A stretch of 64,000 bases of DNA, from contig NZ_SRII01000007.1 of the NCBI RefSeq assembly GCF_004684095.1, positions 372,001 through 436,000 on the forward strand, read 5' to 3'. The number at the start of each line of letters is the position of its first letter. Within the stretch, counting starts at the first letter, position 1. Shown piece by piece: positions 1-7,809 of this stretch. The notes beneath the pieces were generated by a model. That model made no database searches and was not told the DNA's origin. It worked only from the letters and a program-made list of their open reading frames with translations. Made by a program: the position numbers and the translations under genes. Origin of the DNA: Hymenobacter sp. UV11. Its GTDB lineage: Bacteria > Bacteroidota > Bacteroidia > Cytophagales > Hymenobacteraceae.

Positions 1-1783
1 GGCTGCTGAGCGTAATCAGCTGCCCCAGCGGAATAGCGGCGCCCTGGCCATTGGCGCGGGGCTCAGCCACCGCAAAGCGGTCAAAATCAGCGTAGCCGCC
101 CGCCGCGCCCAACGTATTATAAGCAAACAGTGCGTAGCGCACGCCCTGAAACGTGCGCAGCTGAAACACCATCGTCACCGCGTCGCCCACCGGCCGGTAG
201 GCCTGGCCGTCGGTGCTCAGCTCAAACTGCGCCTGCTCGGTGTCGAAGTTGCAGCGCGCCCGCAGCCATACCTTGCTGGCGCGCAGGGGCTGGCGCAGGG
301 TGCGGCCGGTGCGCTGGTCCACCTGCTGCACCTCCAGGCCCTGGGCGGTACGGGCCACGCCCAGCCAGGCATAGGGGTAGTTGAGCAGGGCCAGGCCGGC
401 TACGTCGCCGGGCTTCAGCCCGCGCAGGTCGAGCACCGTAGTGGGGGTCGATTCGGGGCCGATGGCGCGCTGCGTCAGCGAGTTGCGCGCCTGCCAGAAG
501 TCCGGGGCCGGCAGCGTGTGCAGCCGCAGGTAGCCCCGGCGCTCGCGGAGCGACCAGCGCGCATCGTCGGGCAGGTGGTTCCACTGCCAGAGCGGATTCA
601 GGGACGGGCCACTAAACTCGTCGCCGCGCCGAAACGGCGCGCGCGGCGCCACCGCCGCGCCGGCCGGGCCCACGTCGGGCTTCAGCCAGGTCTGGGGCGA
701 GCGCTTGAGGTTGCCAGGCAGGCCAAAGTAGGGCCAGCCGCCTGTCCAGGTCACCGGCGAAAGGCACAGCAGGCGGCCCACCGAGTTGTGGTCCATCATC
801 GAGAAGCCCCACCACTCGCCGGCCGGCGTTTGCACCAGCCCGCCCTGGTGCAGCGGGTTGGCCCCGGCAAAGGTCCGGGCGGGCGGCACCAGCGGAAACG
901 CCGCTACCTGGGTGCCGCGCCCCAGCCGGTAGCCCAGGCCCGTGCCCAGCGTTTCCTCGGCGCTAATGACGGCCACCTCGTAGGGCCCGCCCACTTGGTC
1001 GGCGCGGGCGCACACCATGTAGCCCACCGGGTCGTAGTTGGTGTTGGTAATGATGTACTTGCCGTTGATTTTATAAAAGTGCGAGCCCTCGCCCACGCCG
1101 CTGCCCTTCGGAATCAGCACCCGCTCGGAGCCCGGTCGCATGTCGGTCAGGTCGGCGGTCAGCTCCGCGATGTGAATCTCATCGTAGCCCCAGATAACGT
1201 ACACCCGGCCATCGTCGTCAAACAGCACCGACAAATCGTGAAACGACTGCTTCAACTCGGTGTGCGTCCAGGGCCCGGCCGGGTTGGTAGCGGTATACAG
1301 TTGGGTTTTGCGCCCGTTCACGTTGGTAAAAATGTGAAACTTCCCGTTGGCATACCGAAACGACGGCGCCCAGATGCCCTGCCCGTACACGCTTTTGCCC
1401 GCTTCCAGCCGGTACGCCGGCCCAAAGTCGAGCCGGTCGGCAGCGTAGCCCAGCAGCTCCCAGTTCACCAGGTCCTTCGAGTGCAGCACCGGCAGGCCCG
1501 GCATGGCGTGCATGGTGGTGCCGGTGAGGTAAAAATCGTTGCCGACCCGAATCATATCAGGGTCCGAAAACTCGTCGTAAAACAGCGGGTTGGTGAAGGT
1601 ACTGTTGCCATTGTCGGCCGTCCAGGTGCGTTCGGGCGCGGCCGGGGGGGTAGGGGCTGCGGCCCGGCGCTGGCTTAGGGCCGGCCGGGGCAGTAGGCTG
1701 GCCACCAAAAGGGTGCCTGCCAGCAACCGGCGGCGGCCCGCACCCGAAAGAGGAGCAACGTGGGGCATGAAACAAGTGCGCAT
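1..1783 (-). CDS. Glycoside hydrolase family 43 protein, secreted (partial, 3' end outside window)
   Basis: Likely an arabinofuranosidase or xylosidase acting on plant-type polysaccharide outside the cytoplasm. After an N-terminal signal peptide (RRRLLAG then a Leu/Ala-rich core ending PALSQ) the GH43 five-blade propeller begins. SDPDMIRV holds the presumed general-base Asp, HDLSVLFDDDGRVYVIWG the pKa-modulating Asp, and GSGVGEGSHFYKING the acid Glu. A C-terminal concanavalin-like region follows from roughly residue 330 (RGDEFSGPSLNPLWQW). The gene runs off the left edge, so the stop is not seen. ATG at 1783 and an in-frame ATG 15 nt downstream are both possible starts. Family assignment is firm; exact substrate is not. 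Confidence 0.9.
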   Translation of the reverse strand, partial: MRTCFMPHVAPLSGAGRRRLLAGTLLVASLLPRPALSQRRAAAPTPPAAPERTWTADNGNSTFTNPLFYDEFSDPDMIRVGNDFYLTGTTMHAMPGLPVLHSKDLVNWELLGYAADRLDFGPAYRLEAGKSVYGQGIWAPSFRYANGKFHIFTNVNGRKTQLYTATNPAGPWTHTELKQSFHDLSVLFDDDGRVYVIWGYDEIHIAELTADLTDMRPGSERVLIPKGSGVGEGSHFYKINGKYIITNTNYDPVGYMVCARADQVGGPYEVAVISAEETLGTGLGYRLGRGTQVAAFPLVPPARTFAGANPLHQGGLVQTPAGEWWGFSMMDHNSVGRLLCLSPVTWTGGWPYFGLPGNLKRSPQTWLKPDVGPAGAAVAPRAPFRRGDEFSGPSLNPLWQWNHLPDDARWSLRERRGYLRLHTLPAPDFWQARNSLTQRAIGPESTPTTVLDLRGLKPGDVAGLALLNYPYAWLGVARTAQGLEVQQVDQRTGRTLRQPLRASKVWLRARCNFDTEQAQFELSTDGQAYRPVGDAVTMVFQLRTFQGVRYALFAYNTLGAAGGYADFDRFAVAEPRANGQGAAIPLGQLITLSS

Positions 1784-2142
1784 GGCACCGCCCGGCTCGG
1801 GCCAGGGTGGGGCAGGGTGGGAAAAGAAGGGGCCAGCTTTGGCCCTAAGTATCGTGGCAGGCGGTGGTACCGCCCAGGCGCAAAGCTAGCCCGTGTTCGG
1901 TAGTCAGCACAATCGTTTGTGTAAATAGAATAAAAATATTCTTTCGTAGCGCGAAATCAGAAGAAGAAGAGCAAGTACGAGTAGTGTAGGCTATCAACAA
2001 CCGTTTGCGTAAATCATTTTGAGCCCGATACTGCCAAAATTTAAGCACACTCACTACCTCGGCAACGGTCGCTTCGCCCGGCTCGTACCGCTAAAGCCGT
2101 CGCCCAGCGGCGCTTCCCAACGCTCTTTTTGCCCCGATTAGC
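1784..2142. other. Intergenic region between divergent genes
   Basis: About 360 bases between the GH43 gene and the reductase gene, AT-rich in its middle (1915-2040). It presumably holds both promoters, but I do not see a clean TTTG-N19-TAnnTTTG pair, and the short open frames here look like chance. Confidence 0.5.
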
Positions 2143-2829
2143 ATGAAACCACACGTCATCTGCCACATGGTAGCCTCGCTCGACGGCCGCATTATTGTTG
2201 CCCGCTGGGGCGCAAACCCCAACCTCAAAGCCTACGAAACTACCGCCGCTCACTTCGGGTCCCAAGCCTGGATGTGCGGCCGCGTGACGATGGAAAAGGA
2301 CTTCACCGACGGCCTCGCGCCCGACCTTCGGCCCGGTACTGCGCCGCCCGACCGCCACGATTTCGTGGCCGACCACGGCGCCGAATCCTTCGCCATCGCC
2401 GTGGATGCCCACGGCAAGCTAGGCTGGAAATCGGCCGCTATTGACGCCGACCACCTCATCAGCGTCCTCACCGAGCAAGTGAGCGACGAGTACCTGGCCT
2501 ACCTGCGCCGCGTGGGCGTATCCTACATTTTTGGCGGGGCCAAAGAGCTCGATTTTGCGCTCGTGCTGGATAAGTTGGGACGCTTGTTTCCCATCAAAAC
2601 CATTCTGCTCGAAGGCGGCGGCCACCTCAATGGTTCCCTGCTCCAGGCTGGTTTGGTTGATGAATTGAGTTTGCTGCACTACCCCGTCATCGACGGGGCG
2701 GCCAGCTCGGCGGCCGTATTTGAGCAAGGCGAGCAGCCTGGCCCGCCCGCGCCGCTGCAGCTGCTACACGTAGCGCAGCTGCCCGGTGGCTTCGTGTGGC
2801 TGCGCTACCAGGTGCTCAAGCAGAAGTAG
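2143..2829 (+). CDS. RibD C-terminal / dihydrofolate reductase-fold oxidoreductase
   Basis: A 228-aa stand-alone reductase of the RibD C-terminal superfamily (NADPH-dependent, dihydrofolate-reductase fold). The start MKPHVICHMVASLDGRI matches the family's first strand and substrate loop. The later segment with LLEGGGHLNGSLLQAGLVDE is the conserved GGG nucleotide-binding turn. It has no deaminase domain, so it is probably not the main riboflavin enzyme; many such stand-alone proteins have no assigned substrate. It appears monocistronic, with a gene-poor stretch after it. The start is the first ATG after a stop-rich region. Confidence 0.88.
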   Translation: MKPHVICHMVASLDGRIIVARWGANPNLKAYETTAAHFGSQAWMCGRVTMEKDFTDGLAPDLRPGTAPPDRHDFVADHGAESFAIAVDAHGKLGWKSAAIDADHLISVLTEQVSDEYLAYLRRVGVSYIFGGAKELDFALVLDKLGRLFPIKTILLEGGGHLNGSLLQAGLVDELSLLHYPVIDGAASSAAVFEQGEQPGPPAPLQLLHVAQLPGGFVWLRYQVLKQK

Positions 2830-2965
2830 GGGGGTAGGCTTTCCTGCTTTAACTGAGTTCAGCATCACGTTCTGCGTAACGTTAGGAGCGAGTGGCTGAG
2901 TGGCCCAAGCGGGGCAGCTGCGCCAAGTGTCGGGCCCCTACCCCGTTCAGTCGATAAAAGCATAA

Positions 2966-3097
2966 TCCGACCAGCAAGTTGGGTGCTACTACGCGGTGGT
3001 AGATGCGCTGCCTAAAACGAGCTTCACGAAGAAGGAGATTGGCAAAGTGGGCGGCGGCAACTTCTGCCGCGTGTTTGGGGTGGCTACCGGCGGGTAG
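2966..3097 (+). pseudogene. Remnant resembling a metallo-dipeptidase C-terminus
   Basis: Forty-three sense codons, open from an in-frame TAA to a TAG, with no usable start. The peptide carries FTKKEIGKVGGGNFCRVF, which resembles the terminal helix and GGN-F-x-RV-F tail of membrane dipeptidases (peptidase M19). The rest of the gene is absent. It lies just outside the left end of the integrated element, so it may be a relic of an older gene between the reductase and the tRNA. The family match is by eye only. Confidence 0.4.
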
Positions 3098-3149
3098 GCG
3101 TTACACTCAAATAGCCCGTTGGCAGTATAGCAACAATTCCCCCAGACGC

Positions 3150-3199
3150 AAAAAACCCGGAAAACTGCTTTCACGGCGTGAGAAGCGGTTTTCCGGGTG
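3150..3199 (-). terminator. Displaced terminator of tRNA-Thr
   Basis: CCCGGAAAAC (3156-3165) pairs with GTTTTCCGGG (3188-3197), and in leftward reading a run of six T follows. A near copy lies directly 3' of the intact tRNA-Thr. This one is probably the original host terminator, separated from its tRNA by the integration. Confidence 0.75.
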
Positions 3200-3217
3200 C
3201 TCCGGTAAGGAATAAGG

Positions 3218-3231
3218 GAGCCTCCTGTCGG
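3218..3231. repeat. Left attachment site core (att repeat)
   Basis: GAGCCTCCTGTCGG is identical to the last bases of the tRNA-Thr gene at 35302-35315 (tRNA on the minus strand). Similarity continues imperfectly into the T-loop, and outwards into the terminator hairpin. This marks the left end of the element. Confidence 0.8.
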
Positions 3232-3309
3232 GGCTCAACCATGCACTCAAAGCGCTCGGTAAACTATGGATTATCAGCCGTTTACCAAATGGGTAAAGGC
3301 TTGTTATTT

Positions 3310-4191
3310 CTAGCGAGGGGCGTCAGGAGGGGCGTTTTCCTCCAAATGCCGCCGTATCTCGCCTTTATCGAGGCCCAGGGTCTCAAAAACTTCCCATAAG
3401 CGCTCAGCAGTGATATCCGGCGCGCTGGGCAGGTAGGTTGAGATATAGCCGCGCACCCGCCAGATTTCCGTGATGTCGACACAATCCATCGGGTAGGGTT
3501 TCCGATGGTGGTTATCCGAGTAAAGCATCACCGTCATGTCGTGCGCAGTGATGCGCTCCCGAATGCGCTTCAGCATCACGCTTTCGCTGGTCACCACCAC
3601 GTACACGTCGCCGGGCTCCAGCAGCCGCCAGTTATCGACATAGGAGGCCACCACGATGTCACGGTGGTTCAACGTCGGCTCCATTGAGTCGCCGGCTACC
3701 TCAAACGCCCGGTAGGTTCCGTGCTCAAACCCAGGAATGCGGTATTTCGGCAATTCTTGTAAGAATACTGCCTCATTGTGCTGTAGCCCATAGCCCGCTT
3801 GGGCCTGTACCGGCACCATCTCTGTATTATCATTCCCATCCCGGTCTACCGTGATGGTTAGCACCTTTCCGCTATTTACGGCGGGTAGCCGCCCGTCACC
3901 TGTCACCACCTGGGGCGCAGATGCTGCCGCACCACCGGTTTCACCACGGAGCATTGGCCCACGCCCCTGCACCAACCACTCGATAGATACATCCGGCCAT
4001 TTATCTAGAAATTCTACCAAAGTAGGAAGAGAGGGCTCCGAACCTTGTAGGATTTTATATAATTTACTTGTAGTGCTGTACCCAAGCATTTTGCTTGCGC
4101 TACTGGCGTTTAAGCCGTAGTAATCGAATAGTTGTTGTATCCGCCCCACAATTGACGGCAACTTTTCTACTTCACTACCAATAACTTCCAT
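3310..4191 (-). CDS. XRE-family HTH repressor with S24 autoprotease domain
   Basis: A 293-aa CI/LexA-like master repressor. Residues about 13-75 form an XRE helix-turn-helix (ASKMLGYSTTSKLYKIL). A linker leads to QAQAGYG, whose Ala-Gly bond is the expected self-cleavage site. The serine is in VAGDSMEPTL and the lysine in ESVMLKRIRER, the S24 Ser/Lys dyad. Cleavage stimulated by RecA filaments would lift repression after DNA damage. It is divergent from the replication genes, and a 16-bp palindrome in the shared promoter region is the likely operator. The C-terminal tail (about residues 240-293) is longer than in minimal family members. Confidence 0.92.
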   Translation of the reverse strand: MEVIGSEVEKLPSIVGRIQQLFDYYGLNASSASKMLGYSTTSKLYKILQGSEPSLPTLVEFLDKWPDVSIEWLVQGRGPMLRGETGGAAASAPQVVTGDGRLPAVNSGKVLTITVDRDGNDNTEMVPVQAQAGYGLQHNEAVFLQELPKYRIPGFEHGTYRAFEVAGDSMEPTLNHRDIVVASYVDNWRLLEPGDVYVVVTSESVMLKRIRERITAHDMTVMLYSDNHHRKPYPMDCVDITEIWRVRGYISTYLPSAPDITAERLWEVFETLGLDKGEIRRHLEENAPPDAPR

Positions 4192-4236
4192 GCTAATTCC
4201 TGTTTTGGTATAAAAAATACACCAGGGTTTATGTAG

Positions 4237-4272
4237 TATTGTACATGAAAGCAGCCGCTTTCATGTACAATA
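4237..4272. promoter_or_regulatory. 16-bp inverted repeat, probable repressor operator
   Basis: TATTGTACATGAAAGC (4237-4252) is followed after AGCC by its exact reverse complement (4257-4272). It sits between the divergent repressor and early genes, where a CI-type operator would be. Binding is inferred from position and symmetry. Confidence 0.7.
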
Positions 4273-4294
4273 TACAACCCAAACGGGAAATAGT

Positions 4295-4555
4295 ATGGAA
4301 CCAAACGAAAAAGAGTTGACAGCTTTACAGCTTGTGCTACAAAAGCTTGGTAAAAAGAATACGGTGGTACAGGACACCTTAACCAAACTACAAGATTCAG
4401 GCGTTAAAATCAGCCAGAGTGCACTTTACCAAGCCATTGCTGGCCGCAGTCACCGCAAGGAAGTAGTCGATGCCTTCTTTGAAGTAGCTGAGGCCGAGTT
4501 TGCCCGCCGCCGAGGTATAGAGGAGCGCGCCCGTCAACTCGTAGCCGAGGCCTAG
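4295..4555 (+). CDS. Small early regulator-like protein
   Basis: An 86-aa charged protein, the first gene right of the operator. Its middle (KISQSALYQAIAGRSHRKEVVDAFFEVA) has the spacing of a helix-turn-helix: a Ser/Gln-rich turn, then a recognition-type helix. By position it is a candidate Cro- or CII-like regulator, but no family is recognised. Only 3 nt separate it from the next gene, so the two are probably co-transcribed. Confidence 0.7.
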   Translation: MEPNEKELTALQLVLQKLGKKNTVVQDTLTKLQDSGVKISQSALYQAIAGRSHRKEVVDAFFEVAEAEFARRRGIEERARQLVAEA

Positions 4556-4558
4556 CCC

Positions 4559-4861
4559 ATGCAACCCGCCTACATCGTGCCGGCCGCCGAGTGGGACAGC
4601 CTCACCGCCCGCCTCGCCCGCCTCGAAGCTGCTGAAACTGCCCGCCTAGCCACCACCGCCGAAGATGATGCCCATGCCAATGAGGTGCTGACCGTGCGCC
4701 AAGCCGCCGCGCACATAGGCTTGACCCCTGAGCAGTTGCGCCGCGCCCGCCGGGCCGGCAAGCTTCAAGGAGTGCGACTCAACGAAAAGGATTTTGGGTA
4801 CCGCCGCCGCGACCTCGACGCCTACCCCCGCCGCTACCACCGTGCCACCCAAGCAGCCTAA
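4559..4861 (+). CDS. HTH (excisionase/MerR-like) DNA-binding protein
   Basis: A 100-aa protein. About 45 N-terminal residues are predicted helical. A compact HTH follows: VLTVRQAAAHIGLTPEQLRR, then a basic wing (RRAGKLQGVRLNEKDFGYRRRDLDAY), the arrangement of helix-turn-helix type 17/excisionase-like proteins. It may be the element's excisionase or an early regulator; its distance from the integrase fits a regulator slightly better. It overlaps no other gene and lies 13 nt before the next. Confidence 0.72.
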   Translation: MQPAYIVPAAEWDSLTARLARLEAAETARLATTAEDDAHANEVLTVRQAAAHIGLTPEQLRRARRAGKLQGVRLNEKDFGYRRRDLDAYPRRYHRATQAA

Positions 4862-4874
4862 TCTACCCCTACCC

Positions 4875-5552
4875 ATGACCACCCAAGTAGCCCCCATCGT
4901 TGGCCCCAGCGCCCCGAATTCCCTTCTCAAAATTCAGAAGGCTACCATCAAAAAGCAACTGTTAGCCGCCGAGTTCAGTGAGCAGCTGACCCTAGAGGCC
5001 AAGCCCCGCGAGTTCACGATGCAGGGCAGCGAGCTGGTGCACCCCGACCTAGAACGCTGCTTTGCCCAACTAGTGCCCCATTTCTGCTTACTCACCGAGC
5101 AGCTGGTTGAGCATGCTGAGTACGAGGCCGCCGCTGGTTACTGGCCGAACTACGAAAACACCAACGAACTGCCCGAGCACTTCGAAACATACGAGGTAAC
5201 AGGCATCATCATGGGTAGCAAAAACGGCGTGACGCTGATGGGTAAGCGAACCCTGAGCAGCAGCAAAGTGCTGAACATGACCAGCCAGTACGTGAGTTTT
5301 GAGCCAGTGCCCGAAGAGGAAGTAGAGACTGATGTTTGGCACTACGAGCACGCCGGCCGGCTAGAAACGGCGGTGCTCGATGCAATAGCCGAGATAGAGG
5401 CGGCCCTGCGTGGGAAGTGCAGCGAGGTAGGTAAGCAGCTCGACCTGTTCGACGCCGAGCAGAACAAGGAGGAAGTAATTGCCGAGTTCGGTGAGGTGAC
5501 CAAAAATTTCCCGGCCACTAAAAAGCGCAGGGCCAAGCGCATAGGCGAGTAG
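4875..5552 (+). CDS. Phage-type early protein of unknown function
   Basis: A 225-aa acidic protein with a lysine/arginine tail (KKRRAKRIGE). No motif is recognised. The ATG beginning MTTQVAPIVG is preferred over an upstream GTG, because the upstream codons overlap the previous gene. Its place between a DNA-binding protein and the initiator-like gene suggests a role in replication or recombination of the element. Confidence 0.7.
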   Translation: MTTQVAPIVGPSAPNSLLKIQKATIKKQLLAAEFSEQLTLEAKPREFTMQGSELVHPDLERCFAQLVPHFCLLTEQLVEHAEYEAAAGYWPNYENTNELPEHFETYEVTGIIMGSKNGVTLMGKRTLSSSKVLNMTSQYVSFEPVPEEEVETDVWHYEHAGRLETAVLDAIAEIEAALRGKCSEVGKQLDLFDAEQNKEEVIAEFGEVTKNFPATKKRRAKRIGE

Positions 5553-5564
5553 TGCAGGCCCAGC

Positions 5565-6578
5565 GTGAACTACATCAAGCACAGCATGGCCGCTCACGAG
5601 CACCTGCGCGCATGCCCCGAGGCCAGCCCGCACCACGTCGCCCTGTACTGGGCGCTGTTTTTCGCGTGGAATGCTGGGTACTTCGAAAACGGCTTCGACC
5701 TCGACCACGCCGCCGTCATGCAGGCGGCCCACATCGGCAACAAGCGCACCTACACCGCCACCCTCTACGACCTCGAAACCTGGGGCCTGCTCACCTACCA
5801 GCCCAGCAGGTCAAAGCATCACGCCAGCCGCTGTTACCTCACCGAGTTACCAGGGGCAAAAGTGCCACAGGTAGAAACGCCCACTAGGGGCAAAAGTGCC
5901 ACGGATAAAAAGCCCTCACCTGTGGCAGAAGTGCCACAAGCGCTTAGGGCAGATTTGCCCCCGATAGATGCTTTACCTGTGGCAGTTTTGCCACAAGACT
6001 CCTTATTAGTACAAACCTCTTTTCAAACATCTACTACAAACGTCGGCGGCGGCACGAAAAAAAAACAGGTAGAGGTGTTTTCAGGAGAAGGATTTTCAGA
6101 GGCGCAAGTGCTCGACGACACCGCCAGTTTTAACGAGCCAGTACCAGTCCCTGGTGCAGCCCCCAAGAAAAAAGTTGCGCCAAAAAAGAAAGGGGTAGGG
6201 CAGGGGCCGCAGGCCCCCCTCACGTCGGTCACCGCCGAGCCACGCCGGCGCGGCGGCCGGCCCCAGCGCCCCGAGTTGCCCTTCACCGAGTCCGAGCTAG
6301 CTACCCCCGAAGCTTTTGCCGCTGCTTTTGAAGGCAGCGACTACGCCCTGGCCGACCTGCGCTACTACCACGCCCTGGTCGCCAACTGGCGCAAAGACGG
6401 AGAGCCACCCCTACGCCGAGACTGGAAAGCCACCGCCACCAAATTCATGCTCAACGATGCAGCCGACAACCGCCTCAAACTTGCCCCAGGCACCCAGCGC
6501 CACGAGCCAGGGAATAGCATTGGCTCAACCGTCGACGGAATCCCAGTTACTGGCTACCGTTCAAAGCGCTGGGATTAG
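5565..6578 (+). CDS. Replication initiator-like protein containing iterons
   Basis: A 337-aa protein with a GTG start. Residues 1-105 look like a winged-helix domain (HHVALYWALFFAWNAGYF ... NKRTYTATLYDLETWGLL), as in phage replisome organisers. A long low-complexity Lys/Pro linker follows, then a C-terminal helical domain. The coding sequence contains five copies of a TGGCA-N4-TGCCA element, recalling lambda O, whose gene contains the origin. Initiator function is inferred from this layout. The 3' end overlaps the next gene in another frame. Confidence 0.65.
   Translation: MNYIKHSMAAHEHLRACPEASPHHVALYWALFFAWNAGYFENGFDLDHAAVMQAAHIGNKRTYTATLYDLETWGLLTYQPSRSKHHASRCYLTELPGAKVPQVETPTRGKSATDKKPSPVAEVPQALRADLPPIDALPVAVLPQDSLLVQTSFQTSTTNVGGGTKKKQVEVFSGEGFSEAQVLDDTASFNEPVPVPGAAPKKKVAPKKKGVGQGPQAPLTSVTAEPRRRGGRPQRPELPFTESELATPEAFAAAFEGSDYALADLRYYHALVANWRKDGEPPLRRDWKATATKFMLNDAADNRLKLAPGTQRHEPGNSIGSTVDGIPVTGYRSKRWD
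5853..5995. repeat. Five iteron-like repeats, putative replication origin
   Basis: GGCAAAAGTGCCAC at 5855 and 5889, GGCAGAAGTGCCAC at 5924, GGGCAGATTTGCCC at 5947 and TGGCAGTTTTGCCA at 5980. Each is an interrupted palindrome, and starts are about 34, 35, 23 and 33 nt apart. The second copy is read in a different frame from the others, so the DNA rather than the protein is conserved. Confidence 0.7.
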
Positions 6579-7311
6579 GGACCTAGCCCGTAGCAACAGC
6601 GACGAGCTGCGCGAGATGGTAGCCGACCTGAGCATGGGTCTTACCCGCCACCAGGCCGCCGCCGCGCCCAAGGTGTTCCAGCTCAAGCACCGGCTAGGCG
6701 AGGCTACCGTGATAAAACTCCTGGTGGTAGTGCTCAAATGCTTTTGCGACTCGGTGCGCGTGCCCGACAAGCTGAGCGCCGCCGAGCTGATAGAAACCGC
6801 TGAGGTATTGGCCGCTACCTACACTCACGACAGCATCAAGGATATTATGCTGGCGCTGAAAGAGGCCAGGGTAGGCGGTTACAAATTCTACCAATCAGTA
6901 GATGCGGGCAAGGTGTTCGATATCGTGAGCAGCTACTTCGAAAAGAAAGTAGACTGGCTCAATTCGCAGCACCTCGACACCAAGGCCCGCAGCACCAGCG
7001 CCGAGCACAGCGCAGTAGCGCAGCTGGTAGCGGCGGGCGCGGCGGTGGGCGGCATCGGCCAGCGCCTCGACCCTACCCACCCCAACCACGATAGCCTACG
7101 CCGCAAGCTCACCATCACCAACGGCAAGGCCCGCCGCGGCCTCATCACCCCCGAGCAAGCCGAGCAGCAGCGCCAGCAGGTGCAGCAGGCCAACCAGCGC
7201 AAGGCTCGCACCGACTGGCAGCCCCACGCCGCCGCTCAGCGCCGCATCGAGAGCCGCAACACCACCGAGGACCGCCGCCTGCTAGCCAAGTACAGCCAGC
7301 CCAACCAGTAG
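6457..7311 (+). CDS. Replication-module protein (possible helicase-loader role)
   Basis: About 284 aa from the ATG at 6457; a TTG at 6520 is an alternative start and gives a shorter overlap with the initiator-like gene. From about residue 40 it is a helical, charged protein (LVVVLKCFCDSVRVPDKL; DIVSSYFEKKVDWLNSQH) with a basic glutamine-rich C-terminus. I recognise no family. Its place directly after the initiator-like gene is where lambda P or other helicase loaders lie, which is the only ground for the proposed role. Confidence 0.6.
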   Translation: MQPTTASNLPQAPSATSQGIALAQPSTESQLLATVQSAGIRDLARSNSDELREMVADLSMGLTRHQAAAAPKVFQLKHRLGEATVIKLLVVVLKCFCDSVRVPDKLSAAELIETAEVLAATYTHDSIKDIMLALKEARVGGYKFYQSVDAGKVFDIVSSYFEKKVDWLNSQHLDTKARSTSAEHSAVAQLVAAGAAVGGIGQRLDPTHPNHDSLRRKLTITNGKARRGLITPEQAEQQRQQVQQANQRKARTDWQPHAAAQRRIESRNTTEDRRLLAKYSQPNQ

Positions 7312-7320
7312 CCCCGCACC

Positions 7321-7809
7321 ATGAAGCCTACCCCTCAAACTCCTATCGAGTTGTACGACCTCAAAGCCGACGAGATAACCGCTCACATCCTGGGCTATCT
7401 ACGCGCCAAAGGCTTCGTCGCGTGGGCCCAGGACAACCGCGGCCGCTACAACCCCAAAACCAGCAAGTGGTATCCGCACCCCAACAACCGGGTAGGCGTG
7501 CCCGACATCATCGGCTACCGCAAGTCAGATGCTCGGTTTATCGGGGTAGAAGTCAAAGCCGGCCGTGACACCCTGAGCAACTTCCAGATTGACTTTCTGA
7601 ACGAGTTGAAGGAGCACGGCGGCCTGCCATTCGTGGCCTACGACTTCGCTGGCTTCGTGTGGTCGTTCGAGCAGCGCGGCTTGCACCTGCCCATGGCCAC
7701 CACCGCCAGTCCCGACGCTGGAGTACCGCCGCCCCCAACGAGCCTGCCAGGCCTCACCACCACCCACGACGAGCCCGCCCCTTACCATGCTCAAAATACC
7801 CGGTCTTAA
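7321..7809 (+). CDS. VRR-NUC / PD-(D/E)XK nuclease-like protein
   Basis: A 162-aa protein. Its core RVGVPDIIGYR ... FIGVEVKAGRDTLSNFQ carries the PD and ExK catalytic positions plus the following Gln of the VRR-NUC branch of PD-(D/E)XK nucleases. Such small phage proteins are thought to act on branched or replicating DNA. The C-terminal 40 residues are proline/threonine-rich. Its end overlaps the methylase start by 23 nt, so the two are translationally linked. Confidence 0.82.
   Translation: MKPTPQTPIELYDLKADEITAHILGYLRAKGFVAWAQDNRGRYNPKTSKWYPHPNNRVGVPDIIGYRKSDARFIGVEVKAGRDTLSNFQIDFLNELKEHGGLPFVAYDFAGFVWSFEQRGLHLPMATTASPDAGVPPPPTSLPGLTTTHDEPAPYHAQNTRS

Larger units (their letters stand above)
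2830..3217. other. Gene-poor chromosomal flank left of the element
   Basis: Contains the dipeptidase-like remnant and the displaced tRNA-Thr terminator. Apart from these I see no gene. Confidence 0.5.

Noticed and set aside
518..1678. Long rightward open frame of 386 codons
   Set aside because: It is the antisense shadow of the GH43 gene; its peptide is Arg/His/Pro-rich without any family feature, while the other strand gives clear GH43 motifs.
3210..3245. Second tRNA-Thr gene at the left end
   Set aside because: Only the 3' acceptor and part of a T-arm are present; no anticodon or D arm, so it is the attachment-site fragment.
5853..5995. CRISPR-like spaced repeats
   Set aside because: Units are only about 14 nt, palindromic and inside a coding gene; there are no cas genes in the window.
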